From G963677185 sp963677185 (GTDB taxonomy: Bacteria; Bacillota; Syntrophomonadia; Syntrophomonadales; Syntrophomonadaceae), in the NCBI GenBank assembly GCA_963677185.1, contig OY781889.1:2294001-2358000 (forward strand): DNA of 64,000 nt, read 5' to 3'. Numbering within the stretch: position 1 is the stretch's first letter; every line of letters starts with the position of its first letter. The notes under the pieces were generated by a model that saw only the letters and a list, made by a program, of their open reading frames with translations, was not told the DNA's origin and made no database searches. Of this stretch, positions 27,921 to 35,835 are shown piece by piece. A program made the translations under genes and the position numbers.

Positions 27921-28238
27921 CTATGCTGGCGGAGTGGCAGCCGGCAGTGCTTGTGGATCACGCAGCAGGTTGCCGTTTTCCTGGATCCTGAAGTAGTATT
28001 CCTCCAGCCATTCCACCGGCCAATCTGATTGCTTGTCAGGATGAACGATAAGTGCAAACCCTTTTTCATCAGCCCAGGTGCAGGCCTGATCCAGGAGTAT
28101 TGAACCATGACCCTGCCGTCTGAATTCCATGGGGATCTCAATGCGGGTTATCATCCAGCGCCGGGCCTTTAGTTCGTGAAGAACTAACTTGCACTGCTTT
28201 TTATTGGGAAGCTCTTCGGAAAAGATCTGGTTGCTCAT
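27921..28238 (-). CDS. Small GNAT-family acetyltransferase
   Basis: A 105-residue acetyl-CoA-dependent N-acyltransferase. The acetyl-CoA loop RRQGHGSILL follows a beta-strand (WMITRIEIP), and the order of elements matches the GNAT core. I use ATG 28238, 6 nt after AAGGAG, instead of ATG 28268, which has no ribosome binding site. The substrate is unknown. The protein is short for the family (typically 140-170), so it has only the minimal fold. Confidence 0.75.
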   Translation of the reverse strand: MSNQIFSEELPNKKQCKLVLHELKARRWMITRIEIPMEFRRQGHGSILLDQACTWADEKGFALIVHPDKQSDWPVEWLEEYYFRIQENGNLLRDPQALPAATPPA

Positions 28239-28399
28239 GATGAACTCCTTTGCTGTACGTATATTCATATATTACAATCATACACGTATCGACAAAAACA
28301 GACAATGTTAATGGCGCATATAAGGGGGAAAGCGCGGCAGTTTGGCATTGTGATTGAATCATTCCCAGGTCAGACTATTCAGATGCAGGTCTTAAGTGA

Positions 28400-30214
28400 T
28401 CAATCCTGCAGCGTCCAGCAGGCAATCGGCAGTGAAAAGCCCTTTACCTCGGCTTCACCCAGGTATTTCAAGCGTGGCCTGAACGGCCCCTCCTGCATGA
28501 GCTCTATAGTTCTTCCCGATATTATGAGAGGTGTTCCGTATTGTTTGCTAAGTCCTTCCATGCGCGAAGCAAGGTTGACGTCTTCTCCGATTGCGGTATA
28601 GTCCATGCGAACAGTGCTGCCTACGTTGCCGATAACTACCGGGCCGGTATTAATGCCGATTCCTATGTGTAATGCAGGCTCCTGACGTTTAGTCCATTCG
28701 GCATTTAAAACCTCCAACTCAGCCAGGATTGTTTCAGCCGCAGCCAGGGCTCTCTCTATATGATCAGGATAGAATACCGGGGCTCCGAAAATGGCCATGA
28801 GTCCGTCGCCGAGATATTTATCCAGGGTGCCGTCATGTTTAAGTATCTCTTCAGACATCATACTCAGGTATTCATTAAGGCGGGCAACCACATCTTCGGC
28901 CTGGCGATTTTCACTATAGGACGTGAAACCGCGTATATCTATGAACATTATAGTAATAGTGCGCTTGAGTCCGCCCAGTTCAACCAGATGAGGATTGCGC
29001 ATGATCTCATCAACCACTGCCGGAGAAACATAGCGGTTGAAGCTGGCTTTTAGAGCGCGGCGGCTTAATTCGGCTTCCACGTAATCCCGGGCTGTACTGG
29101 CTCCATATCCCACTATAATAGTTACAAACACAGGTGTTCCATGCAGCCACAGGCCCTGCTTCCATAAAAAGAAAATTGCTGCTCCACTCAAGATAATCAT
29201 TCCTGCTGTAATGGCTGCACTGCGAGCGGGGTGGCGCCCGGATAACAGGTAAACGCTAATAAACGCCAGGACAACAAATATCAGCAAATGGACCGACGGC
29301 GGCATATCGCTTTTCCAGCGCCTGTTCAGCATATCGTTAATGATGGCGGCGTGGAGTTCGGCTCCCGGTGTAGGGGGGGAGCCGTTCATTACCAGGTTGG
29401 AAGTGCTGAAAGAAGTGTCATAGACATCGCGGCGCTCCTGGGTAGTACTGCCCACTATTACAATTTTATCATCGAAATAGCTTCCGGGATAAGCATCATT
29501 TACAATGTCCGTATAACTGATAGTTGTAAATGTGCCAGAAGGTCCCCATTGGTCTATTAGTGCCTGGTTCAGTTTATCTATCGGAACGCTTTGCAAACCG
29601 ATCATCAGCCTGCCGTCTTCCAGCTTAAGGGCTTCAGGATCGACGGCTTCAGCCTGCATGTAAACGGCCAGCGCAAAACTGGGAACGGGGATGTCTATGT
29701 CGTTGTTGACATCCACCAGGGTAGTGCGGCGTACTATTTGATCGATGTCAGACGGCATGTTGACAAATCCCAGGTTGGCGACGGACTCCACAAATAGACG
29801 GTTCGGCATTTCGTAACTCTGCATGTAGCTCCCATCTTCTTGGGCAAAGGATATTTTCACCGGTAAGACTACATTGCCATGTCTGGACATGGCGAGGGCG
29901 AAGGCCAGATCTTCGGACGGATCAGAAGAGCTTTCGAAGGTAAGGTCGAAGGCGACAACCCGGGCTGTTGCCAGCTTATCAAGCAGTTGTGCATGGGTGG
30001 AACGTGGCCAGGGAAGGGGGCCCAGTTCATTAACCGATTTTTCATCCATAGCGGCAATCACAATTTGGTTTCCAGGTGCAAGCGGGCCGCGGAGTCTGAA
30101 CCAGGCGTCATATAGCATCAAGTCAGGACGCTCAAAAAAGCCCGATAGATATAATAAGGCGATCATAAAGGCGATGGCCAGGCTTATCAGGGCTTTATCA
30201 TTCTTACCGATCAT
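28400..30214 (-). CDS. CHASE2-domain class III adenylate cyclase
   Basis: A 604-residue membrane receptor cyclase. It has an N-terminal helix (about 8-27), an extracytoplasmic CHASE2 domain (about 28-300), three membrane helices (about 305-385) and a class III cyclase domain (about 420-600). Metal residues lie in FIDIRGFTS and LGDGLMAIFG. Purine-specifying Lys (LDKYLGD) and Asp (MDYTAIG) and the catalytic Asn/Arg pair in VNLASRME are present, all consistent with cAMP rather than cGMP production. It starts at ATG 30214 with GAGGTG upstream and lies 48 nt after the HD-GYP gene, so the pair is likely one operon. Confidence 0.92.
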   Translation of the reverse strand: MIGKNDKALISLAIAFMIALLYLSGFFERPDLMLYDAWFRLRGPLAPGNQIVIAAMDEKSVNELGPLPWPRSTHAQLLDKLATARVVAFDLTFESSSDPSEDLAFALAMSRHGNVVLPVKISFAQEDGSYMQSYEMPNRLFVESVANLGFVNMPSDIDQIVRRTTLVDVNNDIDIPVPSFALAVYMQAEAVDPEALKLEDGRLMIGLQSVPIDKLNQALIDQWGPSGTFTTISYTDIVNDAYPGSYFDDKIVIVGSTTQERRDVYDTSFSTSNLVMNGSPPTPGAELHAAIINDMLNRRWKSDMPPSVHLLIFVVLAFISVYLLSGRHPARSAAITAGMIILSGAAIFFLWKQGLWLHGTPVFVTIIVGYGASTARDYVEAELSRRALKASFNRYVSPAVVDEIMRNPHLVELGGLKRTITIMFIDIRGFTSYSENRQAEDVVARLNEYLSMMSEEILKHDGTLDKYLGDGLMAIFGAPVFYPDHIERALAAAETILAELEVLNAEWTKRQEPALHIGIGINTGPVVIGNVGSTVRMDYTAIGEDVNLASRMEGLSKQYGTPLIISGRTIELMQEGPFRPRLKYLGEAEVKGFSLPIACWTLQD

Positions 30215-30262
30215 TAATGCACCTCGGCTGCCTTTGAAGTGTCCAGCACAGGAAAGTAACCG

Positions 30263-31372
30263 TCAGGACAGCATAAAATACAGCATTTCGTCGTTGCGCA
30301 CGCATTCGATAAAAACACTGACCAGTATGGGGTCAAACTGGCTTCCAGAATTGGCGGCCAATTCTGCCAGGGCTTTTTCAACCGAAAAGGCCCCCCTGTA
30401 GGAGCGCTTGCTGGTCATGGCGTCAAACGCGTCGGCTATGGTAATGATCCTCGCTACGAGGGGAATGTCTTCTCCAGCCAGGCCTCTGGGGTAGCCATTG
30501 CCGTCAAATCGCTCATGGTGGCTGGCTGCGCCGACCGAGAGTTCGCGTGAAACATGCAAGGGCTTTATTTCCTGGAGGATTTTAGAACCTATGCACGGGT
30601 GTTTCTTCATAGCGTTCATTTCCTCATCCGACAGAGGGCCGGTCTTTTTCAGCACATTGTCATGTACGCCGATTTTGCCAATATCATGCAAAAGTGCAGC
30701 CTGCTCCAGGAATTCGCAGTGCTCTTTATCAAAATAGAGTGCTTCGGCCATCATCAGGCAATAGGCGTTGACCCTTGCGGAGTGGCCGGCTGTATACGGG
30801 TCCCTGGCGTCAAGGGCGGAGCTTAATGTGCCAATGAAGCTGGAAAATACATTTTTTAATTCAGTGTAGAGCCGGCTGTTAACAATTGCAACTGAAATAA
30901 TAGCGCTTAACGATTCGCATAACCGCAGGTCTTCTTCAGTAAACGATTCATCGTCAGCCCTGTTTACCAGCTGCAGGCATCCGATTGATGTTGTCTCAGT
31001 GTATAGGGGTACGCATAGAAGGCTTGAGGTTTGAAACCCGGTTTCCTGGTCGAAGCTGGAGGCCCAGCGAGCATCCCTGCGGACATCCGTAACCAGCTGG
31101 GTTTTCCGTTCTTTGCAAACCCATCCGGCCAGACCCTGTCCGTTCTTCAGCTTGAGACCTCTGATAACCTCACTTTTCGTGCCCCGGGCCGCTACCGGTG
31201 CCAGGTATTCCCCGGCCGCATCAAGCAGCCACAGCGTTCCGCCGGCTGCCATTGTATAATAGACAGCCTGCTCCAGGGCAAGGTTAAGGACATCATTGAG
31301 ATTAAGCGTGGAATGCAGCAAGTTGGATACTTTCCATAATATCTCCAGCTCGCCGGGCCGTTTTTCAATCAT
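30263..31372 (-). CDS. GAF and HD-GYP domain phosphodiesterase
   Basis: A 369-residue soluble protein predicted to degrade c-di-GMP. The GAF domain (about 10-165) is followed by HD-GYP (about 185-365) with LLHDIGKIG, HHERFDGNGYP and the ADAFDAMTS helix, so all metal-binding residues are visible. I place the start at ATG 31372, behind AAGGGGG; the open frame upstream to 31540 has no ribosome binding site and no domain match. With the GGDEF regulator at 22.4-23.3 kb, both synthesis and degradation of c-di-GMP are encoded within 9 kb. The 279 nt upstream of it (31373-31651) show only AT-rich, promoter-like sequence. Confidence 0.92.
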   Translation of the reverse strand: MIEKRPGELEILWKVSNLLHSTLNLNDVLNLALEQAVYYTMAAGGTLWLLDAAGEYLAPVAARGTKSEVIRGLKLKNGQGLAGWVCKERKTQLVTDVRRDARWASSFDQETGFQTSSLLCVPLYTETTSIGCLQLVNRADDESFTEEDLRLCESLSAIISVAIVNSRLYTELKNVFSSFIGTLSSALDARDPYTAGHSARVNAYCLMMAEALYFDKEHCEFLEQAALLHDIGKIGVHDNVLKKTGPLSDEEMNAMKKHPCIGSKILQEIKPLHVSRELSVGAASHHERFDGNGYPRGLAGEDIPLVARIITIADAFDAMTSKRSYRGAFSVEKALAELAANSGSQFDPILVSVFIECVRNDEMLYFMLS

Positions 31373-31651
31373 AATAACAACCCCCTTGATGCCAGCAGAA
31401 ATGAATTGAGCGTTTGTGGTACCAAACGAACATGTCGAAGAATAAACTAATATAAGACATTTTAACATATATTGGCTTTTGAAGCTATGGAGAACGTGAG
31501 GGCAGGCCAGAAATGAAGGTATCTTATGGCGTTGCATCATCTCGATTGCGCCAGGTGCAAATCTATTGAAATATTGTTTGCTTACATGGCCATTATGAAG
31601 GAATGCGTCAGAACAATCATGAGGAATCTGTGGCAGAATGGTGTGAAGTAC

Positions 31652-32482
31652 CTATTCGCCTGCATATACGGCTATAACTGCGGGAATGACTTCTTCAGCG
31701 ATTTTCGGAACTGAACCTCCGGATAGAATGTACAATATCGGCCGGTTTCCAGCCAGAGCCTTCATCTTTTTAGCGAATTCAACATAGGCCTCGGTATGCA
31801 AATAGAATCCGCCGTAGTCAGTAGTATGACCGTCATGGCCAAATATTACCATGAGGAACTCAAAGTCCCAGGTCCGCGATGCGTAGGACTCGACGGCTGG
31901 TACGAAATCGTCATCGTCAGCCCGATCCAACCAGCAGTCATAGTTGTTCATGCTTTTATCATCATATGAATCGTATTCGTTAGAATGAAAATTGATGTGG
32001 ATAATGTCTTTATCTCCGCCCAGGATATCCCTGGTGCCGTCGCCTGAGTGGGGATCGATGTCGAAGATCATTATGCGCTTGATCCCGAGTTCGCGAAGCT
32101 TAACAACTGCCATAGCGGCATCGTTGTAATAGCAAAACCCCCAGCAATAGTTGCGCCCGGCATGGTGACCGGCGGTACCGGTGAATGCGAATGCAAACTC
32201 ATATTTGCCGGTCGCCAGGTCTTCGGCAGCTTGCACGACGCTTCCGGCAGAAAGCAGGGCTACCTCGTGATATCCCTGTTGATTGACGGACTGAATATGC
32301 TGGGCAGTGTGAACCATTTCTAATAAACGTTCCGTGTCTTCAGTAGCCCGGGCGGTAATAAAGCCTATCCGGCTGGCCTGGGGCATTTTCTGTACGGCTT
32401 CGAAGCCGGGCCGCACCCGGTGCATCAGCATAGGGTAGCCTTTGGTGGCAAAGTCTGGATGGTAATAAACAGCGCACTTCAT
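31652..32482 (-). CDS. Histone-deacetylase-like (acetoin utilization / acetylpolyamine hydrolase superfamily) protein
   Basis: A 276-residue arginase-deacetylase-fold protein. The paired His of the active site (TAGHHAG), the zinc ligands Asp/His in DIDPHSGDGT and the third ligand Asp in FGHDGHTTD are present. The second His of the usual DxHHGNGT motif is Ser, and the C-terminal GGY motif carrying the catalytic Tyr reads GGSVP. The family removes acetyl groups from lysines or polyamines, but this variant chemistry is uncertain. The start is ATG 32482 behind GAGGAGG; ATG 32509 is less likely. A strong hairpin separates it from the lipoprotein gene upstream. Confidence 0.82.
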   Translation of the reverse strand: MKCAVYYHPDFATKGYPMLMHRVRPGFEAVQKMPQASRIGFITARATEDTERLLEMVHTAQHIQSVNQQGYHEVALLSAGSVVQAAEDLATGKYEFAFAFTGTAGHHAGRNYCWGFCYYNDAAMAVVKLRELGIKRIMIFDIDPHSGDGTRDILGGDKDIIHINFHSNEYDSYDDKSMNNYDCWLDRADDDDFVPAVESYASRTWDFEFLMVIFGHDGHTTDYGGFYLHTEAYVEFAKKMKALAGNRPILYILSGGSVPKIAEEVIPAVIAVYAGE

Positions 32483-32508
32483 GATGGCATCCTCCTCGTA
32501 AAACCACA

Positions 32509-32534
32509 CCTGGCAGGGATGCTGCCCTGCCAGG
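32509..32534 (-). terminator. Hairpin between lipoprotein and HDAC-like genes
   Basis: CCTGGCAGGG and CCCTGCCAGG form a perfect 10-bp stem with a 6-nt loop. On the minus strand it is followed by TGTGGTTTTA, a weak T tract, so it may terminate or attenuate read-through from the lipoprotein genes. Confidence 0.6.
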
Positions 32535-32549
32535 CCGGAGGCTTAATTA

Positions 32550-33278
32550 TCAATAAAATTCGTAAACGTAATTGCCGTATTCATCGTAGGTCCAGTAACC
32601 TTCTTCATCAGAATAGCCAGGATCATAACCGTCAGGGTAGTAATCAGTTGCATTGTTGTCAACCGGCTGATTGTAGTATCCCTGGGTTACTTCCTGGTAT
32701 CCCTGGTCGTAGCCTTCTGTATATCCGGTGTCGTAGCCGCCCTGGTATCCATCCCAGTTCGCCTGATTATAGGCTGCAGAATCGCCCTCTATCATTCCGT
32801 CATTGTACCCCTGGTCATAGCCGCCGCTGAGGGAGTTGAGCCCTGCAGAGTATCCATCGTTATGCCCTGAATCATAACCCTGATTATAGGCGATGTCAGA
32901 AGTATTGCCTGCTGCCTGGTTGTAACCGGCGGTATAACCATCATTGCGGGCCTTTTCCATATCCGCTTCAGTATATGTTGTGCCTGCCTTGACATCATAA
33001 GCCGGCTTCTGAACCTTCTTGGCAGAATTGCTGTCACTGTTTTTACCGGTTTTATTGCTATCATTTCCATTATTAATTTTATTGCTATTTGATTCTGAAG
33101 ATTTCTGGTCACTATTTCCGCTTTGGCTGTTAGTTTTGTCCTTTTCGGTCTGGCTGCCTGAATCGGTTTTAGTATCGGTGCTTTTCCCGAAGTCAGTGTT
33201 GATTTGTATGCAGCCCGGCAGAACCAGGAGAAGACTCGCCAGCAAAATTATTCCCAGAATCAGTCTGTTTCGTTTCAT
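32550..33278 (-). CDS. Lipoprotein with Tyr/Gly/Asp-rich GY repeats (downstream copy)
   Basis: A 242-residue exported lipoprotein. The signal peptide ends in the lipobox VLPGC (Cys23). Residues about 30-95 are a low-complexity Ser/Asn/Lys/Asp linker. From about 98 there is YTEADMEKARNDGYTAGY, then at least eight short G-Y repeats of the form YDxGYxxGY, ending in an acidic Tyr-rich tail. No catalytic motif and no cysteine besides the lipid anchor are seen. It is a tandem paralogue of the gene at 33372-33917. I do not recognise a described family beyond the repeat; a surface-exposed, intrinsically flexible protein is likely. Confidence 0.8.
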   Translation of the reverse strand: MKRNRLILGIILLASLLLVLPGCIQINTDFGKSTDTKTDSGSQTEKDKTNSQSGNSDQKSSESNSNKINNGNDSNKTGKNSDSNSAKKVQKPAYDVKAGTTYTEADMEKARNDGYTAGYNQAAGNTSDIAYNQGYDSGHNDGYSAGLNSLSGGYDQGYNDGMIEGDSAAYNQANWDGYQGGYDTGYTEGYDQGYQEVTQGYYNQPVDNNATDYYPDGYDPGYSDEEGYWTYDEYGNYVYEFY

Positions 33279-33371
33279 CCCATCAAACCTCGCTTCCTGT
33301 GTACAGATATATTTCTATGAATGCCAGAAAAGTGCTGGCAATGCATTTGCCCTGATTCATCCAGTCTCCTG

Positions 33372-33917
33372 TCAATTGCCGTTATAACCGTCTTGATAGC
33401 CGACGGATAGGCCGTAGTTGTATCCTTCGGAAAATGACTGCGTATAGTAGGAATCGTAGGATGTGTTGTAACCCTTTGTATATCCAGCATCCCAGCCAGA
33501 GTTATAATCGCTGCTGCCTTTATCAGCCAGGGCCTGATCCCAGCCCACCCAATAAGCCTGGTTGTAGCCATTGTTAAAGGCGGCGCTTTCATCGGACTTG
33601 CCTCCGTCCGCGTAACCCTGTTCGAAACCTCCATCATAGGCTTTTTGAAGGTCGGCTTGAGTATAATTGGAGCGTTTTTCGGCAGTATATTTTTCTTTGG
33701 CATCCGGTGTGGCTGGTTTTTTGAACTGATTGGCCTGTTGCCCGCTATCGGTCTTTTTATCGCTGCTGTTGTTAGAACTACTGCTGGAACTATTGGTGGA
33801 ACTGCTGCTGTCGGTGCTCTTGCTGCCGTCATCGGTCCAGGAAACCTGTATGCACCCGCCGGTCAGCATTAGCATTATGAGCATGCCGGCCAGTAAAATC
33901 TTGGATCTTTGCGCCAT
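33372..33917 (-). CDS. Lipoprotein with GY repeats (upstream copy)
   Basis: A 181-residue exported lipoprotein. ATG 33917 is set by AAGGAGG 9 nt upstream; the frame is open further to 33971. The signal peptide ends LTGGC (Cys22), then CIQVSW, very similar to CIQINT in the downstream paralogue. A Ser/Lys/Asp/Asn linker follows, then NYTQADLQKAYDGGFEQGY, again alike, and about six G-Y repeats. The two genes are 93 nt apart with a small hairpin (TGCCAG/CTGGCA) between them. They are a clear tandem duplication with diverged repeat number. The function is unknown. Confidence 0.8.
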   Translation of the reverse strand: MAQRSKILLAGMLIMLMLTGGCIQVSWTDDGSKSTDSSSSTNSSSSSSNNSSDKKTDSGQQANQFKKPATPDAKEKYTAEKRSNYTQADLQKAYDGGFEQGYADGGKSDESAAFNNGYNQAYWVGWDQALADKGSSDYNSGWDAGYTKGYNTSYDSYYTQSFSEGYNYGLSVGYQDGYNGN

Positions 33918-33995
33918 CAGGATATGCCTCCTTCTAAATATTATATTAATAATAGCAAAAAGCAGATACAACTTAAAGCGCCTGATTATGGGTGA

Positions 33996-34874
33996 TTATT
34001 CATGAATGCGAGAAGGAAAAACAATGAAAAGCAGGCTGGAAAGCACCAGGATGGAACCGGCCAGCTGCCAGAAGCTCAGGTTTTCACCCAGAAAAGCGGC
34101 GGCCAGAACAATAACGAAAACCGGTTCGGCCGTGCCGGCGAATCCAGCCCGGGATGCGCCTATTAGTTCAACGCCTTTGAGATGGAAAAGGACTGCTAGA
34201 AGGGTATTGAAAACCGCCATGAAAAGACCAATGCCGATTTGAACCGGGCTGGCATACATAAGAGCCAGAACGTCGCCGGGAAAAAACATGGCAATAAACA
34301 CGGTTCCAACCAGAAAAAAAGAATTTATAAGAACGGTGGTATCGCCGTAGGCAACCGTTTTTTGGCTAATCAGAGTATAAAGGCTATAAGTGATGGATGA
34401 TCCGAAAGCCAGCAAGGCGCCGTAAAAAGTAAAATTGGCATCCTGTCCGATGAGAGAAATCATGCTGATTCCGGTCATGGCACAAACCATGGCCAGCACC
34501 AGCTTAAGATCCAGTTTTTCGTTATAAGCGGCCATGGCCATCAGGGTTACCCACAGCGGGTAGGTGAACATAATGACGATAGCCAGGCCTGCGGCCATGT
34601 TTTTAAGAGCATAGAAGAACAGCACTCCTCCGGCTACGAATAAAATACCCTGCAGGATAATTATCGGCCGAAGAAGCAGCGACTTTTCCCTGCGGATAAT
34701 CCGCAAAAATATGATTAGAGCGATAAAAGAAAAGGCATAGCGCATCCAGAGCACGTTGGTGGGGCTCAAACCCGTGGAATATGCGATCTTGGCCATCACC
34801 GACATGGAGCCGTACAAAAGGGAAGAAATTATTACAAATATGTAACCTTTAAGGTTTGGGTTTGCGGTGTTCAC
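33996..34874 (-). CDS. EamA/DMT-superfamily transporter
   Basis: A 292-residue inner-membrane protein with about ten hydrophobic helices in two EamA halves. The first half begins GYIFVIISSLLYGSM and the second FYGALLAFGSSITYSLY. The family exports or imports amino acids, nucleotide sugars or other metabolites; the substrate is not predictable. It starts at GTG 34874 with AGGAG upstream, inside the last 26 nt of the amidase gene, so the two are translationally coupled. The pairing hints that the permease handles a substrate or product of the amidase, which is an inference. Confidence 0.88.
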   Translation of the reverse strand: MNTANPNLKGYIFVIISSLLYGSMSVMAKIAYSTGLSPTNVLWMRYAFSFIALIIFLRIIRREKSLLLRPIIILQGILFVAGGVLFFYALKNMAAGLAIVIMFTYPLWVTLMAMAAYNEKLDLKLVLAMVCAMTGISMISLIGQDANFTFYGALLAFGSSITYSLYTLISQKTVAYGDTTVLINSFFLVGTVFIAMFFPGDVLALMYASPVQIGIGLFMAVFNTLLAVLFHLKGVELIGASRAGFAGTAEPVFVIVLAAAFLGENLSFWQLAGSILVLSSLLFIVFPSRIHE

Positions 34875-35730
34875 TGCATGTATCTCCTGCTTGCCCTGAA
34901 CCGCACCAGCACAACTGATACAGGTCGTCCCTGCGGTTGGCCATTATGGGCAGAGCCTGGCGGGTCTCGCCAACCTGGTTCAACTGCAAGCTCGCGGTTA
35001 AGATTGTTTCGTTCCTTTCCGCCTTGGTTACTATATGCCCCATTGGATCGACAATAAGGCTGTGCCCCCACGATTGATAAGCAAGCTTCGGGTGGGGAGC
35101 AGGGGAGCAGGCAGCCACAAAAAACTGGTTGTCTACAGCGCGGCTGCGCATCAGCAGTTCCCAGTGAAGCGGCCCGGTTGTGGTATTGAATGCGGCAGGC
35201 ACTACCAGGAGTTCCGCTCCGGCGAGAGCTGCCAGCCTGGACCATTCTGGAAAGCGAATGTCAAAGCATATCTGAACGGCGAAGCAAAGTCCTCCGTGGC
35301 TGATAACCGTAAGCTCGTCACCGGCGGTCAGGTAAGCAGATTCCTTAAATCTTATGCGGCCGGGCATATCAATGTCGAACAGGTGAACTTTACGGTGCCG
35401 TCCCAGCATTTTTCCATCAGGTCCAAAAATGAAACAGGTGTTATAAAAGCTGCCCTGCCCGTCTTTTTCAGGAATGGTGCCGCCCACCAGTATTACCTGG
35501 TGACGGCGGGCCAGTTCCGACAAGAACTGAACCGAAGGCCCATCGCTGTATTCGGCTAATTCTTCCAGCCGCCGCATGTCATACGGGCAGTTGAAGAACT
35601 CGGGCAGTACCAGCATTCCCGGCCGCAAGGCCATGGCCTCTTCAGCCAGCCGTGCGGCTTTCTCAATATTTATCTGCTTGTCGGATGCCACTTGCATCTG
35701 CAGCAGGGCTATTTCCAGTGATTTCGTCAT
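34849..35730 (-). CDS. Nitrilase-superfamily carbon-nitrogen hydrolase (omega-amidase-like)
   Basis: A cytosolic amidase. The catalytic triad is visible: Glu in VLPEFFN, Lys in HRKVHLFDID and Cys in QICFDIRFPEW. The layout is closest to omega-amidase (Nit2-like), which hydrolyses alpha-ketoglutaramate or similar omega-amides. ATG 35730 follows GAGGG by 8 nt. After the family's usual end (NRRDDLYQL) there is an extra tail of about 20 residues containing CWCG and a further Cys. The tail overlaps the transporter start. Confidence 0.9.
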   Translation of the reverse strand: MTKSLEIALLQMQVASDKQINIEKAARLAEEAMALRPGMLVLPEFFNCPYDMRRLEELAEYSDGPSVQFLSELARRHQVILVGGTIPEKDGQGSFYNTCFIFGPDGKMLGRHRKVHLFDIDMPGRIRFKESAYLTAGDELTVISHGGLCFAVQICFDIRFPEWSRLAALAGAELLVVPAAFNTTTGPLHWELLMRSRAVDNQFFVAACSPAPHPKLAYQSWGHSLIVDPMGHIVTKAERNETILTASLQLNQVGETRQALPIMANRRDDLYQLCWCGSGQAGDTCSEHRKPKP

Positions 35731-35835
35731 TACCAATTCCCTCGTATTAGCTCATGGTTTATGATAAAGTTTGGATGAACCTGATGGCTAATAATTATAA
35801 AAACACACTTTACGTAAAATATAAAGGTGAACAGG

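Noticed and set aside
28305..28601. 98-codon + strand open frame beyond the cyclase gene
   Set aside because: Two thirds of it is antisense to the cyclase domain; the rest has no coding character.
31526..31714. 62-codon + strand open frame in the gap upstream of the HD-GYP gene
   Set aside because: It overlaps the 3' end of the HDAC-like gene, has no ribosome binding site and reads as a random Met/Cys-rich sequence.
32600..33900. Many short similar DNA stretches, suggesting a CRISPR or satellite repeat
   Set aside because: They are in frame and encode the GY repeats of two lipoproteins; spacing is irregular and codons vary, so they are protein repeats.
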